Shown here in pieces: positions 1 through 12,712 of a stretch of 64,000 nucleotides of DNA; position 1 is the first letter of the stretch, and every line of letters begins with the position of its first letter. A program made the position numbers and the translations under genes. This DNA comes from Aquilaria yunnanensis (lineage: Eukaryota > Streptophyta > Magnoliopsida > Malvales > Thymelaeaceae), in NCBI GenBank assembly GCA_039654915.1, contig CM077600.1:32311992-32375991 (forward strand). The letters are read 5' to 3'. The notes beneath the pieces were generated by a model. That model was given only the letters and a program-made list of their open reading frames with translations. It was not told where the DNA came from and searched no databases.

Positions 1-187
1 CATGAAACCCAATAAAGACTATTTTTTTAATCTCCACTCAATCTCTCACTGCACAAAACCCAAAAAAGAATCTTTTTTTTTTAACCATTATTTAAACTTT
101 TACTACATAAAAAAATAACACAAATTACATACACCTTAATCTACATGTCCAGACAAATGTTTTAACTAAAATGGGATGGAGGTAGTA
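1..187. mobile_element. Stowaway-like MITE, right part only
   Basis: The sequence ends in ATGGGATGGAGGTAGTA, a degenerate form of the plant Stowaway (Tc1/mariner) terminus GGGACGGAGGGAGTA. The left end lies outside the window. The A/T-rich body, with runs such as ACTTTTACTACATAAAA, recurs around 9.6 kb and 2.4 kb, which supports a dispersed repeat family. Confidence 0.55.
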
Positions 188-413
188 TTACTTTTCTCAT
201 TTTGTCAAAAGTTAGGAACTCCTGGACATGGTGAAATAATATAAAGATAAGGGATAGTGAGACATTTGTTAAGAATTATGGAAACCAAATTTGTAATAAT
301 AATAATAATAATAATTATATATATATATATATATGAAATTCTTTTTTCTTATCTTAAAACCATAGCTTAAATATAATATTAGTTCTTCAACTTTACCTAA
401 TTGGCATAGTTAG

Positions 414-967
414 TGGGAGTGAGCATTATTAGGGCAAAAAAAAAAACCGATAACATTTAGATAAAATGATTTGATTTTTTTTTCTAGTTTTATCGGTTTG
501 GATCAAAACCAAAATTTATATTCGACTATTGGATTGCTTTTTGGATCAAACACTTAAAACTGATTAAACTAAATAAACCGAATAGTAATAAGTATTTTAC
601 CATTATCCATAATGACCATACATATATAAAGTTACTTCCTACTATTTTTTATCATTATCCATATTGATCCTACATATATAAAATTATTTCATACTAATTT
701 TGGATAATATGTTATCTATCTTTCTTTAATTTTAAGTATGTGATGAAAAAAAAATTAATATGTTTTTTTTTCATTTATTATGTGTCTAGGTCTTAGAAAA
801 ATAACTAACTAAACCAAAGAGAATAAATTGAAATATAATTTGGGCGGTTCAAATTGGTTCTTATATGTAATTCAGACAGTTCAATTATACTTTGTAAAAA
901 CTGAAAATCAATCGGATCATTATGTTTGAATTGGTTCCAAACTAAACCAACATAATGCTCACCCCTA
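414..967. mobile_element. Non-autonomous hAT element (MITE), 554 bp
   Basis: The left end TGGGAGTGAGCATTAT pairs with the right end ATAATGCTCACCCCTA with two mismatches. It is flanked by a perfect 8-bp direct repeat ATAGTTAG (406-413 and 968-975). An 8-bp target duplication with ends near TAGGGGTGA is typical of plant hAT elements. No transposase ORF is present. The interior carries GGTTCAAATTGGTTC-type motifs like the other copies in this window. Confidence 0.8.
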
Positions 968-3332
968 ATAGTTAGCCATCAGATTACGAGTCAGCCTATT
1001 TTAGTTATTAAACTTCATAAATCATGTTAATTAAGTTCAAAAGTTTCAAATAAGTTTTGTTAATCCTTAATAGAAGTGTCAGTGTCACTAAAAAATATGT
1101 TTTTGCTACTTGTTTTTAGTGTAAAATTATAAATTCTTATATATTTCGATTATTTTATTCCCAGAATTAGTATATTTTTGGGTAATCCGTCTTAAAAAGT
1201 GAAAGACAACACTTTTTTTAAACAAAAAAAATTGACTAAATATCTTTATGTTTTACATGAAAAAAATAGTAATATTTTTTATTCAAAATTCATTTTTGAA
1301 TTTTCTAAATAATTTTAAAGATTAATTCAATCTAAAGTTAAATACAAAGCACATATATATCTAGTGATTAAAAAAATATTTTATTCTGAAAATCAATAAA
1401 GTTTGATAACTTACTTCATATTAAAACTAAAAATTACTCAAAGTAATATTTATTTGTATGTATACTATTAGGAATTAACTCAAATAATTTTTATTTAGAT
1501 TCATCGCTAAAACTCAACTTCACTACTGTTTCAGTTTACTACTACCATTTCACTGCATTTTTTTTGTACCGCTCGTGCTCCTACCCCTTCCACTTGAGCA
1601 AAAAAACTTGGTTTTGCCACTAGCCATGACATAAAATAGGAATTATCTGTTTTATCTAGCTTCATAAAAACTTTAAAAAAGATCACAAACAAAAGCTTTC
1701 TTTGTGAACAATTCCTAATGATATCAGATATCTCCATATCAGAGTACTAAATTCTAAGTACACGTAACACTTGAAATGTACTTTTTTCACTTAAGGAAGT
1801 AGTGGTATAAACATGTGAGTCATTCCTAATGATATTTGGAATAACTTTCTTAAAGTGCCTAATATCAAGTGTAGCTAACACTGGAAACTAGGCTCAAACT
1901 CAATGATTCACATAAGAATTTACAGTAATCACAAAATTAAATGTCCATTAATAAGTCATAAGCTTAAGTCTTGCTAGCTCCTAAGTTGCTTTAGAGTACT
2001 CCACATCACTGCCATCTGACTTATGCTATAAAAAAACCATGGCACAGCATATGAAAAGTTTTATTGTCTAGTTGCCCCATTATATAAGAACAAATTGCTT
2101 AAGTGCTAACTGATGAACTTTTAGAATAGAATCCATAGTTCATAGGGACCTAAACACATGAAGCAAACAAGTTAACCCTAATATAAAACTCTCTAACACT
2201 GATAATGCAAAATTGTAACTACCTATGAAGCTTTCTTTTTAGTACCATCGTTCTTTTCTCTTACAGGAAGCATCAATCAAGTCAATGAAAGTTATTCACA
2301 TAGAAATTAGCAAAGAATGAATAATTAGATACTCTCTTTGTCCTAAAAAGAATGAAATGTATTTTTTTTACAGTAAAACAAATGAACTATTTTTTATAAA
2401 GTTTTTAACATTCAATTTATGTTACTATTATTATTCAAACCTCATTACACACAACCTTAAAAGGAATTTTTTTTTAATCATCATTTAAACTCTCACCACA
2501 CATAAATTTTTTTTAAAAAATTTAATTTCAGGAGAAAATATCGTAAACTATGCACATCTTAATCTCCATGCCAAAAAAATGCATCATCTTTTATGTGATT
2601 ACGGGGTAATTAAAATGAACTTCAGATCCATGAACAATGGTTGAAACCTAAGTTACATAAAATGTCCTAAAATGAAGAGCAATATTGAGAAATAATTATT
2701 TTTTAAAAATTTAAATAAGCAAAAATGTTGTAAAAATGAGAGTGAGGGTCACAGTTGAGAGTGAAAGTAGAAGCATCGATCCAAAATAGAAGAATTATGT
2801 AATCTATATTGTGATATTATATTCATGAGAATATTTTGTATATGCTTTAAGATTTGAAAGACCCATCAGAAGAGTAAAGACAAATGAAAAAGTTTCTAAA
2901 TTATTTATGATAATGGCAACCCAAAATAGGAATAAATACTAGGCATAACAACACTTAAAAAAGCAGTTCAGATTATAACAACGCATCCGGCTATAAAATT
3001 GAAAAAATCAAGATAAACAAATTTAGAGTACTACAAAGGTACAACAAAAATAATTCTTTATAGCAACATATGCCACTTCATGAACATCTTAACTTGAATC
3101 CACAGGAAGTATGTGGGGTAGTAGAGAAGTATGAGGGATGACCTTGCTTTGGAGTGGGAGAATGCCTTCAATTTAAGTCAATACGAAACAACGTTATGTT
3201 TTGCACTCATCCTCCATCTCTCATACTTTGCTCCACAATTGAATTGAGGTTACACTTGTTAAAATAAAATAATCATGAAGGTCATCTTATATTTAATTTC
3301 AGACCTATATTTGGTAAAAAAAAAAAAAGCCT
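968..3332. other. Intergenic AT-rich DNA without recognised genes
   Basis: No reading frame with protein-like composition was found. About 2327-2620 begins with TACTCTCTTTGTCC and shares its body with the Stowaway-like copies at 1-187 and 9.5 kb, so it is probably a decayed MITE whose right terminus is no longer clear. The rest looks like unique or strongly decayed intergenic sequence. Confidence 0.5.
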
Positions 3333-5053
3333 AAATACCCCTTCAGCCTTTAAACTCAGTTAACCAGGACACTTACCCCTATTGAATTCCATCTCGGTCC
3401 AACTCACCCCCTAAAACTTTGTTAAATAGGTCAGTTAATCCATTTGACTAACATGTGCAAGTTACACAAGGAAGATAAGCTAACGACATTTGCATGAGTA
3501 GCCGTAAGACGCAGTTATTTCGTTGAATTTCTCCAATTTTCTTGTTGATTTACATGCTGCATCCTAGACCAATAGCAAAACAAATGTACTTCTCCTTCCA
3601 TCCTATTACTTCTTAGAAAAGTGGGTGAATAGTGCAATGACGAGGAGTGGAGTGGCATAGAGAGCGGTGACTACCTGTCAGATAATTACCACCGTAGTAG
3701 CTCCCACATAGCTAAAAGATGCATTCAAGAATAGGCAATTGATTTGATCAAGTTATCTTAAAATTAATGTCATTGTAAGGCTTGGGATTGATTCCAATGA
3801 ATGTATCTGGTCAATACGAACTGCCATAGAGGGTGATTAACCAATAGGCAATAAAGATTCCCAATCTAAAGCGCTCGAGACCAACCTCAGCGGCATACCT
3901 ATGGCTAACCGCTAGATGCAGATGGTGACATGCTGCCATGTCGGGATGGTTTGAAGCATGAATTAGAGAATGTATTAAGAGAAGGCAAAGAGGTCATAGG
4001 GAAGATGATAGCCTGTTTGTAATGTTTATAAGATTAAGGTAAATTAATGAAATATCAGGAAGTTTAGGATATTTTTTGTAATTTTTCCTTACCTTGTTAC
4101 ATCATAAAACAATTACACATTAACTCTCTATAGTTCATCTAAAGTTATAATTATAACCTTAAAGATTTATATGTGTCATCAAACTGCTGGTTTTGTTATT
4201 CTTGTGGTTGGGCAGATGGAGGCGAATAGTGTTAATGAGAAGTCCAACATGTGATTTGTACATGATAATCAAAGGGTTTAACCGACCCATTTAATAAAGT
4301 TCAGGGGTTGAGTTGGACCAAATTGAAGTTCAAAGGGGTAAGCAGTGGCCAAACCAGGTTTTCAGGCTCTGGGGGGCTAGGCGGAGGCAAGACAAGTGGT
4401 GTCCAAAACATTGGAGAAAAAATTATGTAAATAATTATTTATAAAAATTAACTTTCATATTTTTTTAAAATAATTATTAGGCGTATATAGTATTTAAATA
4501 ATATATATTTTAAATAAAAATTGATAAAATAATTACTTTGTTTTGATTAATCATCATTGAAGCATAGCAGAGGAGAGAAAGACATTGAGAAAGAAGCAAG
4601 TTGCTTCAAGCAATAACCAAAAGCTAGTAGAAAGGAAAAAAGGGAAATTTAAATAAAAAAAGGAAAATAGTCCAACGGGTTCCCAAGCATTTAATTTTTA
4701 TTATAAATTTATCTTTAAGTTCTCAATTGTTACATATTTGTCCCAATGCCATCACTGACCACTTTAACTGTTGGTCAATAAACGAATTTGTAATGTTATG
4801 TTAGGCAAAGGTTTGGAACGAATATGTAATGGTTGAGAGGCTAGGGATGAATTTGTAATGCAAAAGTAAAGATTTAGGACTGCAGATGCGGTAAAATTCA
4901 CATCTGGTCGTTAACTTCTGACAAAATGATCAACTTAGCACCTAATGTTTAAAAATTTTCGGAATTGTGCTCCCCTATCCATATGTGGTTCCACCACTGG
5001 GGGGTAAATGTCCTAGTTAACCGAGTTCAGGGGCTGAATGAGTATTTAGGCCA
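3333..5053. mobile_element. Mutator-like inverted-repeat element upstream of SEC11
   Basis: The left end (GCCTAAATACCCCTTCAGCC onwards, about 50 bp) is an inverted copy of the right end (…GGGCTGAATGAGTATTTAGGC at 5005-5052). A second inverted pair lies inside: roughly 3385-3460 matches the reverse complement of 4265-4345, both containing GGTCCAACTCA. Long AT-poor inverted ends without a transposase are typical of non-autonomous MULEs. The target duplication is obscured by an A-run (AAAAAAAAA left, AAAAGAAAA right). The right end lies about 117 bp before the SEC11 start codon. Confidence 0.6.
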
Positions 5054-5169
5054 AAAGAAAACAAGGAAACTGACGGAAAAAACAAGGACGGCCTTGAAGA
5101 CCATCAAACTCTTCGCTGAAAGCCTGAAACTGAGAGAGGAGAGCGTCGGCAAAGAGCAGCCGAGGAAAG

Positions 5170-8100
5170 ATGGGTTGGATCGGAGAAATGATTGACTCAA
5201 TTAGGTCAATTCAGGTTCGCCAGCTTCTCATTCAGGCCGTCAGTCTAGGTATACTCCCACTTGTCTTGCTATATCTGCCAAAATTTGTGTTAATAGCTAC
5301 TGGTGAACAGCCGGAACTTCTTTTTCTTTTTTCTTTTCCTCCCTGAAATCCTGAACTCGGTTAGGTGGCTATGTAAATCTACACCCTTTAACAGGCAGAA
5401 CAAAGCCCTTTGATTTTTTATGTCCCGGTGCTCGGCAGCCTTTAGCGCTACTGCACCCGCGAACCTTAATGTTGCTAGGATTGGGTGTGAGGAATTCCTT
5501 TACATTTGGATCAGCTTTCTGAATCTGGCTCAAAGGGAGCGTCGGAGCCATCGACAAGTTTGAGAGTTTACGATTGTTTGGGAGGTTTAAGCAAATAGAT
5601 TGTTTTAACTTTCGGTCAGTCCTCTGGTTTCTCTATGTTTGTTTGTCATGTGGACTGCTTATTTATCAGAGAGCTAATTGTTTCAGGTATGATTGTTACC
5701 TCGGCATTAATCATATGGAAGGCGTTGATGTGCATCACTGGTAGTGAATCTCCTGTTGTGGTTGTTCTTTCTGGAAGCATGGAACCTGGCTTCAAGAGAG
5801 TAAGAAATTTAAACTTAAGCTAAGGATCCTGAAACTACTTTCTGTACCCTTTATTTTTCTGTTCATATTTCCCATCAGACTGCCATTTGAAAATACATTA
5901 TTCCTGTCAAATTGTGGCTGAATCATCATAAATTCTAGCATCCTAAGTAAGAAGAGAATGAGGGAGGGAATGCCCTACAATACTTTGTGGATGCTCTGGT
6001 ACATATGACTACGCTGTACAAGTAGGAAAAATATGCACATGGAGCTAACCTAGGTTTATGTGGGTTGAAAAGATCAATCACTCATGTGTTGTTTTTTATT
6101 TGTAGATTTGGAACATGGCTTTAGTTGCTTGGTAATTTTAATCATGTTTTATGCAGGGGGATATTTTGTTTCTGCACATGAGCAATGATCCTATTCGGGC
6201 AGGAGAGATCGTTGTTTTCAACGTTGACGTGAGTCCTTTCTTCTTTATTCTTTCTTGGTTTACTATTTCCTTGATATATTTCATTCTTGACATTGGTTTG
6301 GATGTTTTTGGCATGGATAAATTTGCTTGTTCTATAGGATGTAGTGTTAGAAACCAGTTATCTGGTGTGAAGAATTGAGAATGTATGGAAACCATTGACT
6401 GACACATTCTAAGCAGTTGCTATAACATGATTCTTTAGTAGAAGTATAGCCTTTGTTTGACTTCTGTTTCTACTTACTGGTGCTGTGCAGTTTTCAAATC
6501 TAATTTTGATGGTAGACTCAAGTCTGTTGTTAATCACCAAATGCATCTCCTAATGGTTGTAGTCAGGAGAGTTATCAAGAAGAGAAACTGGGGGGTATCC
6601 AGGATTCTATAGGTCAATAACAATGTATGGTCAACTATTTCTTAGCATTAATCGAGGTCAACTATTTCTTAAGCTTAGAAGAGAAAATCTCATTTATTTG
6701 ATGTGAATCAGACATGATTCTTCTTGACCTCAAAAGAAGAGAAAACTGAATCTTAAGAATTAGACTGGAAGAAATGTTTCCTGAGACAGATGCTTTCCTT
6801 TTTTCTCCTAAAGTTTCATCTGTCGTATGTTTTCTGGAAGGTTTTGGTTTGTTTAAGAAAAGGGCTTCCCGTTCTTTTAAGATCCATGTATGAAGCTATC
6901 AACTTCGATGACTCTGATTCATATCAAAGCTAAGCTGAACATAGCATAAACATGAAGAATCTTATTTTTAATTTTTTTACTCTGATATTAATTAGTGGAA
7001 TTTGATCATGCTGCTTTATGTAGTTCTATGCTGTATTCAAATGTTATCCTCTTCTTCCCCCCAGTACTAGCTTTTCTTGTATTTTTTTAGTATTTGTCTA
7101 ATTTGTTTCCTAAATGTGCTTTCCTCAGGGCCGTGAAATCCCAATCGTCCATCGTGTTATCAAGGTAAATATTTGATTTGCTTGATGCTGCCTTCACAGT
7201 TTTATTCCTGGCTATGTTTTCCCTGGAGGGACGAATATGAGCGTCAGCACCTTCATCATTTTGTAGAAAGTCCTTCCACCATCTAATCAAATTTCTTACA
7301 AGTGGAAGAACATATGATAATGACTGAGCTGATACTTCCAATTTGATTACTCTATCATGAGAAGGTTGTTTTGACAGAGACATTGGTGTAAGAATTTCAC
7401 ACATTTTTCTTTTGTCAATGTAACTTTTAGGAATCAATTGCATTATGACTTATCTGGAGCTTTGCCCAACATAGTTAGTATAAATTTTGGGTTGATGATG
7501 ATGCTATGCAGGGCCATGTACATATTTTTGGCGTTTGTTTTCATATTCAAATTAGCTATTCTAGAGTTTTTCCTTTTTCCTTCCAGCCGCTCAGCAACAG
7601 CCTATAAGGGCAGCCCACTTTTCTTCTGGTGGACAAGTATGAAACTGCTATGAGCCTATGACATTATTTAAAGCTAAAAATTCGAGGGGGGTGTAGATCA
7701 GTGTAATCAATGACCTTTATTAGATTTGTTACTGAATATTCGTATCTGATTTTCTTGCAGGTTCATCAACGAGAAGATACCGGAGAAGTTGATGTCCTGA
7801 CTAAAGGTTACAGTTTGTTCATATCCAACAAATAAATTGTCTGGAATTTGCAGAACTGCATGAGTTGTTGCTTTGTGGCGTCATGCTTTAATTTTGATTG
7901 TTCAGGGGATAATAACTACGGGGATGACAGACTTTTGTATGCTCAAGGTCAACTCTGGCTTCAGCGTCACCATATTATGGGAAGAGCTGTAGGGTATATT
8001 CGCTAGCTGTTACTCTCTTTTGATATATTAGAATTAATTTTGGAAGAAATTAGATAATGTTTCTGGACTGTACTAGTATCCTAGGATATGTTATAGAAAA

Positions 8101-9226
8101 TGAATTTTGCAGCACCACACAGAGCAGTAGTGTCATTGAGAAGGGGAATTATTCAGAATTATGGGTGTGGTCAAGACTGCTAAATAAAAGTGGAATTGGT
8201 TTATGTTGTTTCTAAAATTATATTTCCGAGCTGCATTTGTATCCTGGGTATATGGTATTAAAAATGAATTTTGCAGCATTGCAGAGAGCATTTGCATCAT
8301 TAAATAAACAAATTCTTCTAAGTTATTGGCCAAAATTAAAATGAAGAAGCATGGATGTAATCGAGATATGGCAGATGTAGTTAGATGATATTGGTGCAGC
8401 ATGGGTATGCTTTGGTAGACTCATATGAAGATATGCCCTCTTAAAAAGTTTTTTTTTTCTTTTTTGTTTAAGAAAATGTAAAGAATCATATTGCTTTTAT
8501 CATTTGCAGGTTTCTACCTTATGTTGGATGGGTGACTATTGTAATGACCGAGAAGCCCATTATCAAGGTGAGTTCACTTGCTTTGCTTTTAGTATGTAGC
8601 CTCTCTTATATTTTTCTTTTTGCTGGCTTGCAACCAAATTGTTGAATAGCTGAGGGCTCTATATTGCTGGGTTTCAGTGGTTAAAAATGACACCTGCCTG
8701 GTATTGTTGATTTTGTAGCGATTTGAGTTTTTGACAGTTAACTATTTCCGTGCTGGCTTCGTAGATCTAGGCCTTATCATTCTTCAGGAAGTGCTATCTT
8801 GAAGATCTCTTTTACTAGGCAATATATGCACTTCTAGAAACTAAGTGCAAAAGAGTATCATATGAAATCAACCTTGGCATACCAAGGTGTTGGTGGAGCC
8901 GGCCATTCAGAGTTCCACCAACTTGCATCTTTTCTTAACTTCGTACTCTAATACATGCTTCAAATTGGATTGCATAAACAATTTGGGCCTTGTTGGGGAC
9001 CTGCCATTAACCTGCAGCCACTCTACATCTCATATTATGAAGTGATCTGTTTCTGATCTCCGTTCCCAAAAATCCCTGCTCCAAATCGTTTGCTGTTTCA
9101 TACCTTATGTGCATGTTTACACTTCTTTTCGGGAAAAAAAAAAAAACTGTTGATTTTTTTTGGGGTCTCTTGCAGTACATTCTAATTGGCGCGTTGGGCC
9201 TGTTAGTGATAACGTCCAAAGATTAG
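5170..9226 (+). CDS. SEC11: SEC11, catalytic subunit of ER signal peptidase complex
   Basis: Signal peptidase family S26B serine protease, which removes signal peptides from secretory proteins in the ER membrane. Exons: 5170-5248, 5687-5799, 6157-6228, 7129-7164, 7761-7806, 7906-7993, 8510-8567, 9176-9226. All have GT-AG borders and keep frame, giving 180 residues, the usual plant SEC11 length. The N-terminus [15 protein letters not shown] is followed by a membrane segment (about 24-45). The catalytic Ser lies in [13 protein letters not shown] (Ser57), His in PIVHRVIK (His96) and Asp in GDNNYGDDR (about Asp122). The C-terminus [16 protein letters not shown] matches plant orthologues. The start is the only ATG giving the conserved N-terminus. 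The intron 5 donor (AAAG|GTTACA) is weaker than the others. The gene appears intact. A MULE-like end sits about 117 bp upstream, so the promoter may include element DNA. Confidence 0.95.
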
Positions 9227-9526
9227 CAGACGAAGCAATATTCAGGTGTATGTGTCCAAGGATTTTGAGGGTTCTTCTATTTATCTATGTATCGGCAGTC
9301 AGTAGTTGCTCTGTCGACAACCGGACAAAGCACGGTTGGTTGTTTGATTGAAGTTTCACCACTTATATGTCCTCTCTACCTGTTTGGGATTGGATTCATA
9401 TGAGTATCTCCTGGAAAGTGCTAGGAACGATTGCTGAACATGGATCTTTTCGTATGATTTCAGACAGATGGTAATGGTGCAAGTGGAAAATACAGAAGAT
9501 GATCTTAGGCTGTCAAAGTTAAAACA

Positions 9527-9820
9527 TACTCTCTCCCTCTCGAAGGGTGGGTCGTATTCTTTTTTGGACTGTTTTAAAAAGGTTGAATTTTTTTCATTTT
9601 TTTAGAAAGTTTTTAATATTAAATTTATCTTACTATCTTAAACTTTTATTACATAAGACCCAAAAATAATTTTTTTAATTTTCATTTAAACTTTCACTAC
9701 ATAAAATTAAAAAAAAAATTTATTCTATTTGTTGGGGTAAAAATGAAAAAAATAATATAAATATTTATATTTAATTTCGTGCTTAGAGAAATGCTTTATT
9801 CATTCTAAGATGGTGGCAGT
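9527..9820. mobile_element. Stowaway-like MITE downstream of SEC11
   Basis: The left end TACTCTCTCCCTCTCG and the right end CATTCTAAGATGGTGGCAGT are degenerate forms of the Stowaway termini (CTCCCTCCGTCCC and its complement). The body is A/T-rich and shares segments with the copies at 1-187 and about 2.4 kb. There is no coding capacity. The right end is poorly preserved, so the boundary is approximate. Confidence 0.5.
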
Positions 9821-9825
9821 GACCT

Positions 9826-10240
9826 CTAAGATTTATGTAAAATTACACTTTCTCCCCCCTATTTTAAAAAATATATATTTTACCTCATGTTTTTTTTAAT
9901 ACAGTTCAACAACAACTTCTGAAATTTGAATTTAAGCTCTATGATTATTATCTTCAAGCAATTTCAATTTGTATAGTATTTTTTCATAATTAATTGATAT
10001 TTAAAAAATATTATTTTAAAAAATAAAAGAAATACAAAAAGAAAAAACTGATAAGTGAAAGTGTCTACTAACTGTAAAAAAATATCATACAGATTAAAAT
10101 TATTGGAAGATAGTTATAATAATGTCTAAATTAAGATTTGAGAAGTTATTGTCAGACTGTATTAAAAAAATATGGGTAAAATATATATTTCTAAAATAGA
10201 AGGGTAAAAGTGTAATTTTACTTAAATATCAGGGATAAGT
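9826..10240. mobile_element. Foldback element with long inverted arms
   Basis: The left arm (from GTAAAATTACACTTTCTCCC, about 9837) runs for roughly 130 bp and is an inverted copy of the right arm ending GGGTAAAAGTGTAATTTTAC near 10221. Matches include ATATATATTTTACC and TTTTTTTAATACAG in both arms. The two arms meet near 10030 with almost no spacer, so the whole unit could form one hairpin. No ORF. Confidence 0.6.
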
Positions 10241-11310
10241 TGTAATTATCCCTCATTTTTTTTATAGCTAAATATATCAGTATAGCATTCAGGATTGTTA
10301 AAGTTAAAATCCTTTGGCATAATAGCACCTCTATATTTATAAAAAAAATTAAGTTACTAAATGTTGATCAGCTTATGCTTTTTAGTACTTTGGAGAGTGA
10401 ATGGTTAGGAATTAAGATATCACATATGGTTATGAATTTATACATGTTCTTAAAAACTTAAATTAATTGGACAAATTATCATCGCCACCATTTATATGTG
10501 TTAAGTCTTAATTTTTGGTGGTCGATTTAGGAGCATGTTAGAGAGTGAAGCAATAGCTGAACTTTTCATGTATGTCTGACGAATAGGGCTTAAGCGATAA
10601 GTATTAAAAGTTACAATAAATGTGTATGGAGGACCCTTCATAATGAGAGGTAAAAGGTATTTATAGTTACCTAGGATGTACGTAGCCACTTTGATTGAGG
10701 GAAGGGCGCCATGTAAGGCCTTTGACTTACTAGCTGTGACTTTTGTTGGGTCTAGCAGAGCTTGGATTAACCCAAACAAAGGGAGCCTGCCTGGTCAGAG
10801 CTTAGGAGTCTCTTGACCTTCAAGACGAACCTAGCCAATATATATCTCACTCTAGACAATTTCCACCCATATGAGACAAGTCACTTAGCATATCCTCAAC
10901 ATGAACAAAGTTGTAACATTTACATATTGGGTCCATTTCAACCCTTCTAGATGCATGCAGGATTAGATCTGAATCTTAGGAGCCAAGAGCTCAAATGGCC
11001 AGTAAATGAGGGGTCGACCTAGGGTTGGGAAGGCAGAATCATCTCAACCATGTCCTGATCAGTCTGAGCAGGCACCTTAGAGATCATAATAGTCTCTGCC
11101 CTCCATCAGTTTCTCTGCCTCATACCTTTTCGGAGATGAACATTGTCGCAGGGGGGGGGGGGGTAAGCTTGCTGGTTTGAGCAGGCTTGGCTTGCAAGGA
11201 CATGGCCAACCTCCTTTTCATCTTCCGCTTGGCCTCAATCTACTCCCAAAGCCTCTGATGTATGACCAATACGTAGAAATAAAGATAAAAGTATCAAATT
11301 GCCCATTGAT
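10241..11310. other. Intergenic DNA, probable old repeat fragments
   Basis: No gene recognised. The 10.5-11.1 kb part has a higher GC content than its surroundings and reads like a decayed LTR or untranslated retroelement segment, but no retroelement protein motif was found. A run of G (about 12) lies near 11150. Confidence 0.35.
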
Positions 11311-11314
11311 GTTT

Positions 11315-12030
11315 GAATTGCGGACTAGATTACCCATTATAGTTTTTTTTCTGATTTTGATATGACTACTAACTTTATAGTTTGAGACCAAATTAGCTAC
11401 TATCGTTAAAAATCTAACAATAATCACAGGAAGTTGTTGGTTTTGAAATCATGAGATATTAATGAAACTTTTAATAAATTTTAGAAACTTTGTGTAATTT
11501 AACATTTTCATTTTTGGTGCACTAGTTGCTGCATCAGTCACCATTGGATCCATCACTGGATGACAGAGGTGATGCCGAAGGAGTCAAGAAGGTAACATTG
11601 GGTATCATTATTTGTAAACAGAAAAACTGTTATATCTGAAATTCAATGATCTAAACTACAATGGTATTGGATGAGAGAGTTTCATTTTATTGGAATTTGG
11701 CTTATCTATAGTATTAGAATATGATGGCTAATTTGAATATCATTTATAAAGGGATTAGTGGCAGATCAGGTGACAGATGACTATGACTGTGATACAAAAA
11801 AATGAGAATGGTAAATTACACAAAATATCTAAAATTTGTTAAATGTTACATAAGTACTCCAAATTTCAAAACCAATTACTTCCCACGTTTTTCATTGAGT
11901 TTTTAACTATTGGTGATATATTTGGCCAAAAACTGTAACATTAGTGACCAATCTAGTCTTAAACTATAACATCAATTGTCATATAAAAACAAAAGAAAAC
12001 TATAATGAGTAATTTAGTTGAGGAGCTGAA
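11315..12030. mobile_element. Inverted-arm element enclosing an exon-like segment
   Basis: The left arm (about 11315-11510) and right arm (about 11812-12025) are diverged inverted copies. For example GTTGGTTTTGAAAT and TTTGTGTAATTTA in the left arm match the reverse complements of ATTTCAAAACCAATTAC and TAAATTACACAAAA in the right arm. The centre (about 11513-11811) is unrelated and contains a 66-bp segment bounded by AG and GT (see findings). The element class is not determined. Confidence 0.5.
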
Positions 12031-12409
12031 GAAATTGTAATGTTAATTACTTGATTGTATACATTAAAACTTTCTTATAAAAATTATACTTAATTTTAAT
12101 TGGTTCGTGAAAAGGTGAGCAGAGGTAATTAATTTTTTCATTATTCAATCATACACTGCAGTCTCAAAATAGTTATTATATTGTAGACATATGTCTAATT
12201 AGACATACTAATCTAGCTCCAATTCCCTATATATAACCCACAATTCAATAAATAAATTAAATAATTTGTCTTTAGACCAAAACTCACTATCACTATTGAA
12301 AACTCACCTCTATCGCCGTTTCTGCTGCCGCCACCGCCGTCTCCTCCTCTGATGAACCGTCACCACCTCCAGATTTTATAGTCATCATCCGTCTCCAAAT
12401 CTCACAGCT

Positions 12410-12712
12410 GCTCGGCTCCAAATCTCATCGAATCTCGTTGTCACCCATTAGATCTCGTCGTCACCCGCCGGATTTCGTCGATCACCTGCTGGATCTTATC
12501 GTCATCGCCGGATCTCGTCGATCACCCACCAAATCTTGTCGATCACCCGTCGGATCCCGTTGATCACCTGTCGGATTTCGTCAATTGGCCGCCGGATCTC
12601 GTCATCACCCGCCGGATCTCGTCGATCGGTCGCCGAATCTCTTCATCACCCTCTGGATCTCATCGTCACTCGCTAGATCTCATCGATCACCCGCCGGATC
12701 TTGCTTTTGATC
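12410..12712. repeat. GC-rich degenerate tandem repeat, unit about 20-25 bp
   Basis: About a dozen imperfect copies of a unit close to TCGATCACCCGCCGGATCTC follow one another, with substitutions such as GTCGGATC, GCTGGATC and GCCGAATC. Its GC richness contrasts sharply with the AT-rich flanks. Stops interrupt some frames, so it is not treated as coding. Confidence 0.7.

Noticed and set aside
7087..7653. Frames of 118 and 71 codons within SEC11
   Set aside because: They cover SEC11 intron sequence and the short exon 4 in other frames; the conserved exon chain explains the locus.
11149..11162. G homopolymer of about 12
   Set aside because: An isolated homopolymer without neighbouring G-runs; not convincing as a quadruplex or regulatory site, and could be a sequencing artefact.
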